Below are positions 26,572 to 35,253 of a stretch of 64,000 nucleotides of DNA, piece by piece. The position numbers and the translations under genes were made by a program. The DNA lies in NCBI RefSeq assembly GCF_019969725.1, contig NZ_JAHXYW010000009.1, positions 159,274 to 223,273 of the forward strand, written 5' to 3'. This DNA comes from Neobacillus bataviensis (lineage in GTDB: Bacteria; Bacillota; Bacilli; Bacillales_B; DSM-18226). The notes beneath the pieces are model-generated. The model was not told the DNA's origin. It did no database searches and saw nothing but the letters and a program-made list of their open reading frames with translations. Positions within the stretch are counted from its first letter, which is position 1; each line of letters starts with the position of its first letter.

Positions 26572-26590
26572 GAATTTCCTAGTAAAATTC
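26572..26590. promoter_or_regulatory. Candidate activator-binding palindrome (GAATTT-N7-AAATTC)
   Basis: Same 6+7+6 inverted repeat as at 17183-17201, here 65 bases before the -24 element of sigma-54 promoter 3. Confidence 0.4.
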
Positions 26591-26654
26591 CCAAGAATAA
26601 TAGAAAAATTATTCGAATTATTCAATAAAATACTGAAAATTAAGAACTAATAAG

Positions 26655-26671
26655 TTGGCATGAATATTGCA
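26655..26671 (+). promoter_or_regulatory. Sigma-54 promoter 3
   Basis: TTGGCAT-GAATA-TTGCA, identical over 17 bases to promoter 2. It should drive the operon from the MFS gene at 26837 to the terminator at 37659, as I see no other promoter or terminator between. Its ~150-base leader contains an unusually strong ribosome-binding-like AAGGAGGTGATT at 26765 that is not followed by a normal gene start. Confidence 0.9.
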
Positions 26672-26836
26672 TATTATTTTAGCGAAGAGATTAGTAGAAC
26701 ACATTTTAGCAAGATCATAACTCCAGCTGTAATTCTTGTCTAAGATGTAAGCGATTACTTTAAAAAGGAGGTGATTTTCAAAGGGGATTAGGAACTTTTG
26801 ATAGGCGATAAACAATTTGATGAAAAGAGGGATAAA

Positions 26837-28171
26837 ATGGCGGCAATTGTAGAAAGTGGACTTCCATTGAAAGGCTGGGGGAAAAGACATACCGTTTTCC
26901 TCGCAATCATTCTGACAAACTTTATTGTCTGGCTTGATGACGCAATTTTCGGAACATTAACTCCATACTGGGGCAAGGCCTTTGAATTATCAACACCCCA
27001 AATTGCATCGGTCTCTTCTGCCTATTTACTTGGCTATTTTCCATTTTTATTCATCGCAGGAATTTTAGCAGACCGAATCGGTGCCAAGCGGTTATTAGTT
27101 ACTTGTTTACTAGGCTGCACCATCATCAGTGCCTCTACGATCTTTGTTAATGATTATTCGCAAATTTGGTGGAGAAATTTAATTTTTGGCATGTTTTTCG
27201 GACTCTTATGGGCACCTTGTAACCGAATATTAGCCATGTGGTTTCCAGCGAATGAAAGAGTTAGATACACTGCACTGTGGTTTAGTTCAACAATGGCAGC
27301 ATTCGCATTAGCCGGACCAATCGGTCTTACAATCGCAGGTATTTTTACCTGGAAAGCCTCTTTCTTAACCGTTACGTTTCTAGGCCTTCCTATTCTTCTA
27401 TTTTTTGCTATCGCTGTTAAGGATCGTCCAGAACATGATCAAAAAATTTCTAAGCAAGAACTGATGTTCATAAAGGCTGGTACTCCTACATCAGAATCAC
27501 AAGATGACAAATTTGAATGGAGTCACTTAAAAGCGGCTTTAAAAAATCCAAGCGTTTATACGATGGCCATTGCTGCCGGGTTGGCAACCACACCTAACTG
27601 GCTTGCAACAACATGGGGCTCTACAGGCCTAATGAATGGATTTAAGGTTTCTCCTTCTACTGCAGGTGTAATTATTTCATTGATGTATGCAATACCTATG
27701 CTTCTTGGTTTTACAAATGGCTGGGTAGTAAATAAGCTTTGCAAAGGAAATACAAGGGCTGCGTTGGCAATCGGACCGGCCATTGGCGGCATCTCTTTTA
27801 TTCTTGCCAGCTTTTTTGTACCGAACTATATCGTTTACTCATTATTAGTCTATGGCATTGCCGCTGTTAGTAATGTGTACTTCTGGGGCACCATAAACGT
27901 TTATTGGTCAGGGATTGCACGTCCGGAAGTTATTGGTACTTTAAACGGACTGGGATCCGCTTTACAAGTTGCCTTTGGTTACGAACTTGTAAGTCTTAGT
28001 GGCGGCTGGGTAGATAGCACAGCAACAGGAGCCGAAGCGTTTAGTAAAGTATGGTTAATTGGCGGTATTGTGTTCCTTGCAACCATCGTATTGATTTACC
28101 TATCAAAAGAAGTCGTGCTTGGCAAACAGCAAACTAGTGAACAGGACAAGAATGTTGGAAATGCAATGTAG
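26837..28171 (+). CDS. MFS transporter (anion:cation symporter type)
   Basis: 444 aa, twelve hydrophobic segments, MFS motif A GILADRIGAKRLL and the ACS-type central loop DRPEHDQKISKQELMFI. Probably imports an organic anion at the cytoplasmic membrane. The ATG at 26837 follows AAGAGGG by 5 bases; a TTG at 26798 would add 13 residues without a good site. A paralogue (44736) is similar throughout and also sits in a sigma-54 operon. First gene of the HyuAB/AbfD operon, so its substrate is probably the starting compound of that pathway. Confidence 0.92.
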   Translation: MAAIVESGLPLKGWGKRHTVFLAIILTNFIVWLDDAIFGTLTPYWGKAFELSTPQIASVSSAYLLGYFPFLFIAGILADRIGAKRLLVTCLLGCTIISASTIFVNDYSQIWWRNLIFGMFFGLLWAPCNRILAMWFPANERVRYTALWFSSTMAAFALAGPIGLTIAGIFTWKASFLTVTFLGLPILLFFAIAVKDRPEHDQKISKQELMFIKAGTPTSESQDDKFEWSHLKAALKNPSVYTMAIAAGLATTPNWLATTWGSTGLMNGFKVSPSTAGVIISLMYAIPMLLGFTNGWVVNKLCKGNTRAALAIGPAIGGISFILASFFVPNYIVYSLLVYGIAAVSNVYFWGTINVYWSGIARPEVIGTLNGLGSALQVAFGYELVSLSGGWVDSTATGAEAFSKVWLIGGIVFLATIVLIYLSKEVVLGKQQTSEQDKNVGNAM

Positions 28172-28184
28172 GCAAAAATGGGAT

Positions 28185-28215
28185 AGATAAGCAGAAACAT
28201 AGTTTCTGTTTATCT
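28185..28215 (+). other. Intercistronic hairpin between MFS and hyuA
   Basis: 14-bp stem (28185-28198 with 28202-28215, one G-T pair) and a 3-base loop without a T-run. Probably an mRNA processing or stability element. Confidence 0.5.
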
Positions 28216-28262
28216 TCTGCCATAGAGTTGTACACCTTACATATGGACCAAGGAGGAATACC

Positions 28263-30359
28263 ATGGAAACCTTAGTGGAAAAAGAAACCAAGTATCATAT
28301 AGGAATTGATATTGGCGGAACATTTACAGATTTAGTCCTATCTGATCATGAAGGGAATGTAAGCAGAGCAAAGGCACTGACGACACATGGCAGATATACG
28401 GATGGAATTATCAATGCATTAAAAAAAGCTTCGAAAAAAATAAACACGAACGTTGAAAATATTTTAAGTAAAACGGAGCTGTTTATAAACGGCACCACTA
28501 TTGTCACCAATGCCATTGCTGAATTAAAAGGGGATGTCGTCGGGCTAATCGTTACAAAAGGTTTTAAGGACACAATGAGGATTGCGCGTTCAGCACGGAC
28601 GAATGATTACAATATGCATACCCAAACAAACCTTCCGGAAATTGTTAATAGAAGTGCCATTGTTGAAGTAGATGAACGTGTCGATTCTACTGGTAACGTG
28701 TTGATAGAGTTAGATCTAGAACAGGTGAAAGAAAGAGTTAGATATTTAGTAGAAATAGAGAAGGTAGAATCATTTGCTGTCTGTTTACTTTGGTCATTTA
28801 AGAACCCGGCACATGAGCAGCAAATTAAAGCGATCGTTCAAGAAATGTACCCCGATAAATTTATTACGATCTCCAGTGAAATTTATCCTGTTGAACGGGA
28901 ATACGAAAGAATGGTGACAACCGTTTTAAATTCATTCAGCGGTCAGGCGGTCGAAAAATATGTAAATGTATTAGAGGGGGAACTAAGAGAACGGGGATTG
29001 AATGTTCCAGTCGGCTTGATGCAGTCAATCGGCGGCGTTTTATCGGCGGATGAAGCGAAATACCAGGCGATTAATCTTATCAACTCAGGGCCGGTTGGCG
29101 GTGTCTTAGGGGCAAATAACCTGGGAAAACTGCTCGGGCTGAAGGATATTATTACAGCCGATATGGGTGGTACAAGCTTTGATACAGCGTTAATTAAAGA
29201 TAATCAGCTCGGATTGGGACACCGTGCAGAACTCAACCGATTTATGACAGGTTTAAGTATGGTTGATATTACAGCTATAGGTGCCGGCGGCGGCAGTATT
29301 TGCTGGCTTGATGATCGTAATGCTCCGAGGGTTGGCCCTGAAAGTGCGGGATCATTTCCAGGACCAGCATGTTACGGGCAGGGGGGAGAAAATCCTGCGA
29401 TAACAGATGTGGTAGTTGCGCTCGGTATGATCAACCCGGATTTATTTCTTGGCGGTGAAATGGAATTAAGCAAAGAAGCATCTGTTCAGGTGATAAAGAA
29501 AAAGATTGCCGATCCGCTAGGGTGGGATGTAAACCAGGCTGCTTCAGGATTGTATCGAATTGTCGTTAACTCCATGAGTAATGCAGCGCGCTCTGTTTCG
29601 ATTGAAAAAGGATATGATCCGCGTGAATTTGCCGTTATCGCTTATGGCGGTGCCAGCCCGCTCTTTATTGCACCAATTTGTAAAAACCTAGGTATTAGTA
29701 AGGTTGTTATCCCTGCCAACTCCTCTGTGTTCTCAGCCTATGGTCTATTATGGTCTGATAACATTAGAAGTTTTGCTCAAACGGTGAACTGGAACGTCAA
29801 TAAAGGGGAACCGGAAGGCATCAATACCCTATTAAACCGCTTGTCCGAACAAGCAAAGGATGCCTTATATTCCAATGGTTTTGCTGATGAGAATATTGAA
29901 ATCATCAGAGAGGGAGATTTTAAATTTTCCGGCCAGGCATTTGAAATTACGATTCCTCTTCCTGAAGGAAATATTACAGCAGAAAATAAGCAAGAGATTA
30001 TTACGACTTTTATTGAAACATATGAAAGATTATACGGTGAAGGAACAGCATGGGAAGGCTCCGATGTTATCATGTTAAATTGCCGCGTGACCGGTGTTGG
30101 CAAAACGGTTAAGCCAAAAATAAAGAGCAATCCGTCTGAAGGAAAAGGCCAGGTAACACCACATAAATTAAATGAAGTATTCCTGCCTGACCTAAATGAA
30201 GCGAGACAAATACCTACTTATGTCTCACAGGAAATCTCTGTTGGAGATTTGATCAATGGACCAGCTATTGTGGAAGCAGGCGATACAACGATTTATGTTC
30301 CTGAATATGCAAGCATCACCAAAGATGAATACCTGAATTATGTGATGGAAGTTAGATAA
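28263..30359 (+). CDS. hyuA: Hydantoinase/oxoprolinase A family ATPase subunit (HyuA / acetone carboxylase beta-like)
   Basis: 698 aa. N-terminal GIDIGGTFTDLV and the later NSGPVGGV and ADMGGTSFDTALI are the ATP-binding motifs of the HyuA/oxoprolinase A ASKHA fold; the GAGGGSI and ESAGSFPGPACYG stretches are family hallmarks. Family knowledge: HyuA phosphorylates the substrate (amide carbonyl or enolate) and HyuB completes ring opening or carboxylation. AAGGAGG precedes the ATG. HyuB follows 30 bases later. Its length is closer to that of acetone/acetophenone carboxylase subunits and N-methylhydantoinase A than to 5-oxoprolinase. Substrate undetermined. Confidence 0.93.
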   Translation: METLVEKETKYHIGIDIGGTFTDLVLSDHEGNVSRAKALTTHGRYTDGIINALKKASKKINTNVENILSKTELFINGTTIVTNAIAELKGDVVGLIVTKGFKDTMRIARSARTNDYNMHTQTNLPEIVNRSAIVEVDERVDSTGNVLIELDLEQVKERVRYLVEIEKVESFAVCLLWSFKNPAHEQQIKAIVQEMYPDKFITISSEIYPVEREYERMVTTVLNSFSGQAVEKYVNVLEGELRERGLNVPVGLMQSIGGVLSADEAKYQAINLINSGPVGGVLGANNLGKLLGLKDIITADMGGTSFDTALIKDNQLGLGHRAELNRFMTGLSMVDITAIGAGGGSICWLDDRNAPRVGPESAGSFPGPACYGQGGENPAITDVVVALGMINPDLFLGGEMELSKEASVQVIKKKIADPLGWDVNQAASGLYRIVVNSMSNAARSVSIEKGYDPREFAVIAYGGASPLFIAPICKNLGISKVVIPANSSVFSAYGLLWSDNIRSFAQTVNWNVNKGEPEGINTLLNRLSEQAKDALYSNGFADENIEIIREGDFKFSGQAFEITIPLPEGNITAENKQEIITTFIETYERLYGEGTAWEGSDVIMLNCRVTGVGKTVKPKIKSNPSEGKGQVTPHKLNEVFLPDLNEARQIPTYVSQEISVGDLINGPAIVEAGDTTIYVPEYASITKDEYLNYVMEVR

Positions 30360-30389
30360 TTAATTCTTTACTGGGAGGAGAATTCAATC

Positions 30390-32543
30390 ATGCTAAAAAC
30401 GAAGGATGAGATTACTTCGGCCAATTTGAATCATTTGGACTATGATCCGGTAACCGCTGAGGTTGTTCAAATGCGTTTGGTGAATATTGTCGGCGAAATG
30501 GCAACAACGCTAAAAAGAACATCTGGTTCACCGATTTTAACGGAAGCACAGGATTTTTGCACTGCTATCTTTGATGATAAAAATGAGCATATTGCATTCT
30601 CGGGTTATGTCATCACACATATTGGCTCTTCGGTAGAAGGTGTAAAAAGCATTACCAACTACTATGATTTGGATTCTATTAGACCAGGAGATCATTTTAT
30701 CGTAAATGATCCACATACCGCTGGCGCCCTTCATCAAGGGGATGTGGCCATCATTAGCCCGCTATTCTACAACGACGAATTTATTGGGTGGGCTTTCTCC
30801 AACGCCCATATTGCCGATATCGGAGGGATGTCTCCAGGCGGCTGGGCACCGGTGGCACGCGACCTTTATTCAGAAGCATTAAGGTTTATTCCTACAAGGA
30901 TTGTTAATGAAGGCAAATATAATTATGAGTTATTTAACTTAATCAGAAGCAATGTTCGTTTACCAGAACCGGTTGTGAATGATATTAAAAGTTTAATCGC
31001 AGCCAATAATGTCAGTCAGCGCCGGGTATCTGAGCTAATTGACCAAATCGGAATGGAAGAATATCGAAAATATTGCGACATCAACAAAGCACTTTCTGAA
31101 AAGACGATGCGTGATAAGATTTCAAAAATACCAAATGGTGTCTTTAAAACCGAAGATTGGGTTGAATACGATGGTCATGGAGACAACAAATTGGTACGAG
31201 TAGGCTGTACGCTAACGGTCAATGACACTTCCTTACATTTTGATTTTAGTGATACTGATCCGCAGTTAGATGCGTTTATCAATGCCGGTAAGGGAGTTAT
31301 GCTCGGTATTGTACACGGTCTGATGATGATAGGTTTAGCCTATGACATTCCAATCAATGCCGGAATCCTGCGTCCAATTGACATTGAACTGGGGCAGCCG
31401 GGAACAGTGGTTAACCCGACCATTCCGGCACCTGTATCGTGCGGTCATATGGAAGGCGGACTGGCAGCAGGCCGTGCGCTATGGGAAGGGATGGTTCAAG
31501 CGCTGCAGAGAAGTGAGTACCAATCCATTAGAGAAAGAACTGCCGCATTAAGTCACTACTCTTGGCCTGGTAATAGCTGGGTAGGTCTTGATAAGGCCGG
31601 AAACTATACCGCCTTTGCGGTTTTAGATTGCGGAAGCGGCGGTTTGGGAGGACAATCTATCGGTGACGGATTAGATATCTCCTGTCATGAAGTCATGTTA
31701 GGAAACTCTATCCCGGATGTTGAAATAAATGAAGGTTTATATCCAATGTTATACCTGTGGCGAAACCTAAATTATGGATCAGGCGGCCACGGCTTTAACC
31801 GAGGCGGGCAAGGAATAGACATCGCCTGGGTTCCATATGGAACAGAAGAATTATCCGGAACGCTTGAAAATGCTATGGCCGAGGTACCGACTCGAGGTGT
31901 GCTGGGCGGTTATCCGGGGGCAACCAATTTGTACAAGGTGTATCGCGGTGCGGGCGCGTTGTCATTGATTAGTGAGAAAAATCGTATGCCTGAATTACAG
32001 GAGATTGGCAGTGAAGAACTCCTGCCTAATCATGCAACCAACATCAAACTGTCAGAAAACGATGTATTCCGTCAGGTAACCGGCGGCGGCGGCGGATACG
32101 GTGACCCATTATTTAGAGAAATAAATAAGGTGGTCAAGGATGTAGTAGATGGCTACATTTCCGTAGAAACAGCCAAAACCGTATATGGTGTCCTGTTTAG
32201 TTCGAAAGATCAGGCAGATGTTGAAGGGTCAAAGGCGCTGCGCTCAAAAATACTATCAGAACGCATCGGCAAACCAGTATCGTATTCCGAAAAAACGCAT
32301 ACCCATTTTGGGTTGAATTTGCAGGACCATGCTTTGACATGTGCATGCTGTCATGAACCAATCTCTTCTAGCAATGACGATTGGAGAGACATGGTTGTTA
32401 AGAAGGAATTCAACTTATCCGATAGATTAAATACCATTCATACCGAGATTCAGGAAAGAAAAGAAGCAGATTTAATGTTAGACGAGTTCTATTGCCCAAG
32501 CTGCGGCGCTCTTATTGAAACAGCTATTAGAAAAAAAGCCTGA
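30390..32543 (+). CDS. hyuB: HyuB-family catalytic subunit fused to an acetone-carboxylase-gamma-like zinc domain
   Basis: 717 aa. Residues 1-590 are a HyuB domain (YDPVTAEVVQMRL, HFIVNDPHTAGALHQGD, NAHIADIGGMSPGG, FSDTDPQ, VTGGGGGYGDP). The remaining ~125 residues end in a zinc ribbon with Cys651/653/654 and Cys702/705 (CACCHEP ... FYCPSCGALIE), which resembles the free-standing gamma subunit (AcxC) of acetone carboxylase. Plain HyuB proteins are usually 520-590 aa, so this looks like an alpha-gamma fusion. With HyuA it could carboxylate a ketone with ATP and bicarbonate, or hydrolyse a cyclic amide. The zinc tail favours carboxylation; this is inference. Confidence 0.88.
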   Translation: MLKTKDEITSANLNHLDYDPVTAEVVQMRLVNIVGEMATTLKRTSGSPILTEAQDFCTAIFDDKNEHIAFSGYVITHIGSSVEGVKSITNYYDLDSIRPGDHFIVNDPHTAGALHQGDVAIISPLFYNDEFIGWAFSNAHIADIGGMSPGGWAPVARDLYSEALRFIPTRIVNEGKYNYELFNLIRSNVRLPEPVVNDIKSLIAANNVSQRRVSELIDQIGMEEYRKYCDINKALSEKTMRDKISKIPNGVFKTEDWVEYDGHGDNKLVRVGCTLTVNDTSLHFDFSDTDPQLDAFINAGKGVMLGIVHGLMMIGLAYDIPINAGILRPIDIELGQPGTVVNPTIPAPVSCGHMEGGLAAGRALWEGMVQALQRSEYQSIRERTAALSHYSWPGNSWVGLDKAGNYTAFAVLDCGSGGLGGQSIGDGLDISCHEVMLGNSIPDVEINEGLYPMLYLWRNLNYGSGGHGFNRGGQGIDIAWVPYGTEELSGTLENAMAEVPTRGVLGGYPGATNLYKVYRGAGALSLISEKNRMPELQEIGSEELLPNHATNIKLSENDVFRQVTGGGGGYGDPLFREINKVVKDVVDGYISVETAKTVYGVLFSSKDQADVEGSKALRSKILSERIGKPVSYSEKTHTHFGLNLQDHALTCACCHEPISSSNDDWRDMVVKKEFNLSDRLNTIHTEIQERKEADLMLDEFYCPSCGALIETAIRKKA

Positions 32544-32627
32544 TCCATTAGAACTTCAAGAAACCATTTTTTACTAGCTTAAGATTTTACTAATAATATA
32601 AATGATAAAAAATTGGGAGGTTGTACA

Positions 32628-33437
32628 ATGTTTACATTAACTAACAAAACCGTTGAAACTCTTGGAAAAATCCGTGAGGGGAAAATTTTCGATTTAGGAA
32701 TGCCATTAAAAAACTTCATGCCACACGCACCGCTTCATCCACCGTTTCTTTTTGCTCAATGGGCAAAGCATGGAGATTACCAGAATGGATGCTGCTCACC
32801 TTCTAATGATCTTATTGTTATGGGAGGCCATGTGGGGACACATGTTGATGCACTAGGCCATATTGCAAAAGAAGGTAAAATTTACGGCGGTATTGATGCC
32901 CTAGAGGCACAGCATGGCCAAAATGGATTTTCCCGCGGGGGCGTTAATGAAATTCCTCCTGTCATTACGAGAGGTGTTTTATTAGATGTTGCGGGCTACT
33001 TAGGTGTTGCCCATATGGATGCAAATGAGCCAATTAATGCTGAACTCTTGCAAAAAACAGCAGAAAAACAAGGCGTTGAAGTTCAAAAGAATGACATCGT
33101 CCTTGTCCGTACCGGCTGGATTCAAAACTTTGATGATAATGATCTCTATACAGGACATCATAGCGGCTGCCCAGGAGTTGATTTAGATGGTGCCAAGTGG
33201 ATTTCAGGTAAGGGCGCGCTCATGACAGGTGCTGATACACTGGCATACGAAGTATGGCCAAGTTCAGAGCTTCCAGTGCACACACATCTCCTAGCAGAAT
33301 CCGGTATTCCAATTATGGAAATGGTGAATTTGGAAGAGTTGGCTGCAGAAAAAGTTTATGAGTTTACCTTTATTATGATTCCGTTAAATATTGTTGGAGG
33401 AACTGGCTCACCAATTCGTCCAATCGCTGTCGTTTAA
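32628..33437 (+). CDS. Cyclase-family metal-dependent hydrolase (kynurenine formamidase-like fold)
   Basis: 269 aa. The signature HVGTHVDALGH supplies His68, His72, Asp74 and His78, the metal ligands of the cyclase family. The C-terminal half carries GADTLAYEVWPS and PVHTHLLAESGIPIMEMVNL, also typical. Family knowledge: members hydrolyse amides, lactones or formamides, for example kynurenine formamidase and isatin hydrolase. GGGAGG precedes the ATG at 32628. In this operon it could open a lactone or lactam, or act on the HyuAB product before CoA ligation. Reaction unknown. Confidence 0.9.
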   Translation: MFTLTNKTVETLGKIREGKIFDLGMPLKNFMPHAPLHPPFLFAQWAKHGDYQNGCCSPSNDLIVMGGHVGTHVDALGHIAKEGKIYGGIDALEAQHGQNGFSRGGVNEIPPVITRGVLLDVAGYLGVAHMDANEPINAELLQKTAEKQGVEVQKNDIVLVRTGWIQNFDDNDLYTGHHSGCPGVDLDGAKWISGKGALMTGADTLAYEVWPSSELPVHTHLLAESGIPIMEMVNLEELAAEKVYEFTFIMIPLNIVGGTGSPIRPIAVV

Positions 33438-33467
33438 TTAATTGCATAAGTGAGGAGCGGTAATGAC

Positions 33468-35033
33468 ATGGGTAATTTTTTAGAAGCAAGCTGGCGCGAG
33501 TTGAATCTCGGAGAAATGCTGGCACGTAATGCCAGAAAAAATCCCGGTAAATTAGCACTGGTGTTTGAGGATACGAAACTAACCTATCGGATGTTAAATA
33601 ATCGCGTAAACCAATTAGCCAATGCTTTATCTAAACGAAATGTAAAACAAGGAACAAAAGTTGCCATAATGTCTTACAATTCGCATCGGGTGGTTGAATC
33701 CTTTTTTGCCTGTAATAAGCTTGGTGCGGTAGCTGTACCTGTAAACTTCCGACTGGTGGAACAAGAAGTACAGTATATTCTCTCAAACTCTGACAGCGAA
33801 GTGTTCATTTTCGGAAGTCAATTCTCAGAATTGGCGGAGCATTTAATCGCGGATGGACAGGTTCGAAATGCGATTCAAATGGAAGAAACAACCTCTTCTG
33901 CCTTTGAAGACTATGAAGAAATCATCGCAGGTGAGAGTATTGAAGAACCGGATGTCTTTGTCAGTGATGGATCGGATGCTTTCATCATGTATACGTCCGG
34001 TACGACAGGACGTCCAAAGGGTGCGGTATTAACCCACAAAAATCTTTGGACCAATACGACGAATTGGTGTATGGAAATGCAGGTGACAAGCGATTCGGTC
34101 TGGCTTTCAGGACTGCCTCTCTTCCATATTGGCGGGCTAAATGGTGTTTTGCCTTTCATCTTTGTGGGCGGGACCAATGTTCTTACGCCAAGTACAGGAT
34201 TTGATCCAGTACAGACACTGGAATTAATTTCGGAGAACCTGGTCACCCATTGTATTTTTGCTCCAACACAATGGCAGCAAATCACCGAACAGGATCTATC
34301 CCAATACCAGCTTAAACAAATGAAAAGAGCATTATGGGGAGCTTCGATTGCGCCGATTCCGGTTATAGAAGGAATCTTAAAGGCTTTTCCTTCTGTTCAA
34401 GTCGTAAATGCTTTCGGACAGACAGAAATGTCCTCCAATACATGCTTCTTAAAAGGGGATGATGTCAAAAGAAAACTAGGAGCTGTAGGCTTGCCATGTG
34501 TGAATGTCGAAGTGCGGATTGTCGATGATGAGGATCGGGATGTCCAACAAGGAGAGGTTGGGGAAATCGTCTATAAGGGACCAACTGTCTTTAAAGAATA
34601 TTATAAAAATCCGGAGGCAACGGCTGAAGCATTGCAGAATGGCTGGTTTCATTCAGGAGATTTAGTCCTGCAGGATGAGGAAGGATATATCTTTATCGTT
34701 GATCGTAAAAAAGACATGATTATCAGCGGCGGAGAAAACATTTACCCTGCGGAGGTCGAACAAGCCATCCTTAAACACCCTTCGGTAAAAGAAGTTTCAG
34801 TGGTAGGTGTCCCTCATGAAAAATGGGTAGAAACACCAAGGGCTTATGTTGTCGTCAAAGACAACCAGCCATTAACAGAAGAAGAAATCATCAAGCATTG
34901 CCAAAATAACCTAGCAAGCTATAAAAAACCAACAAGTGTTGTCTTTATTGATGAACTGCCAAGGAACGCTGCAGGGAAAGTATTAAGGAGAGAACTCAGA
35001 GAATTAGATAAGATTGCTAATATGGTAAATTAA
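33468..35033 (+). CDS. AMP-forming acyl-CoA synthetase
   Basis: 521 aa. A3 motif YTSGTTGRPKGAV, A5 region NAFGQTEMS, A7 region FHSGDLVLQDEEGYIF, VDRKKDMIISGGENIYPAEVE and the C-terminal catalytic Lys in NAAGKVLRRELR are all present. It activates a carboxylic acid to its CoA thioester via an adenylate. The ATG at 33468 follows GAGGAGCGG; a GTG at 33450 overlaps that site. Placed between the hydrolase and the AbfD-like dehydratase, it most simply makes the hydroxyacyl-CoA that the dehydratase needs. Confidence 0.93.
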   Translation: MGNFLEASWRELNLGEMLARNARKNPGKLALVFEDTKLTYRMLNNRVNQLANALSKRNVKQGTKVAIMSYNSHRVVESFFACNKLGAVAVPVNFRLVEQEVQYILSNSDSEVFIFGSQFSELAEHLIADGQVRNAIQMEETTSSAFEDYEEIIAGESIEEPDVFVSDGSDAFIMYTSGTTGRPKGAVLTHKNLWTNTTNWCMEMQVTSDSVWLSGLPLFHIGGLNGVLPFIFVGGTNVLTPSTGFDPVQTLELISENLVTHCIFAPTQWQQITEQDLSQYQLKQMKRALWGASIAPIPVIEGILKAFPSVQVVNAFGQTEMSSNTCFLKGDDVKRKLGAVGLPCVNVEVRIVDDEDRDVQQGEVGEIVYKGPTVFKEYYKNPEATAEALQNGWFHSGDLVLQDEEGYIFIVDRKKDMIISGGENIYPAEVEQAILKHPSVKEVSVVGVPHEKWVETPRAYVVVKDNQPLTEEEIIKHCQNNLASYKKPTSVVFIDELPRNAAGKVLRRELRELDKIANMVN

Positions 35034-35253
35034 TCGTTTTTAATCCACTCATGAATGTTACATGCTGATGTATGACAACTCGAACTTAGGCACAAAGGGC
35101 AGAAAAAAAGTTTGAAGATTGTTATACATCCATTTTTTTGCAAAAAAAAGGCATGGTTTCTAAGAACAAGCCATATTTATTTACATTAATGATGCCCTAC
35201 CGAACTTTTTTGGAATGTAAAGTTCACGGGTAGGAAAAAGGAGGAGAAGTTTT
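35034..35253. other. Non-coding gap inside the operon
   Basis: 220 bases between the ligase and the AbfD-like gene. It contains no -24/-12 element and no strong terminator, only weak AT-rich inverted repeats, so the operon probably reads through. Confidence 0.4.

Noticed and set aside
26765..26800. TTG at 26798 as start of the MFS gene behind the perfect AAGGAGGTGATT
   Set aside because: The distance of over 20 bases is too long for that site, and the ATG at 26837 has a proper AAGAGGG and matches the paralogue's N-terminal length.
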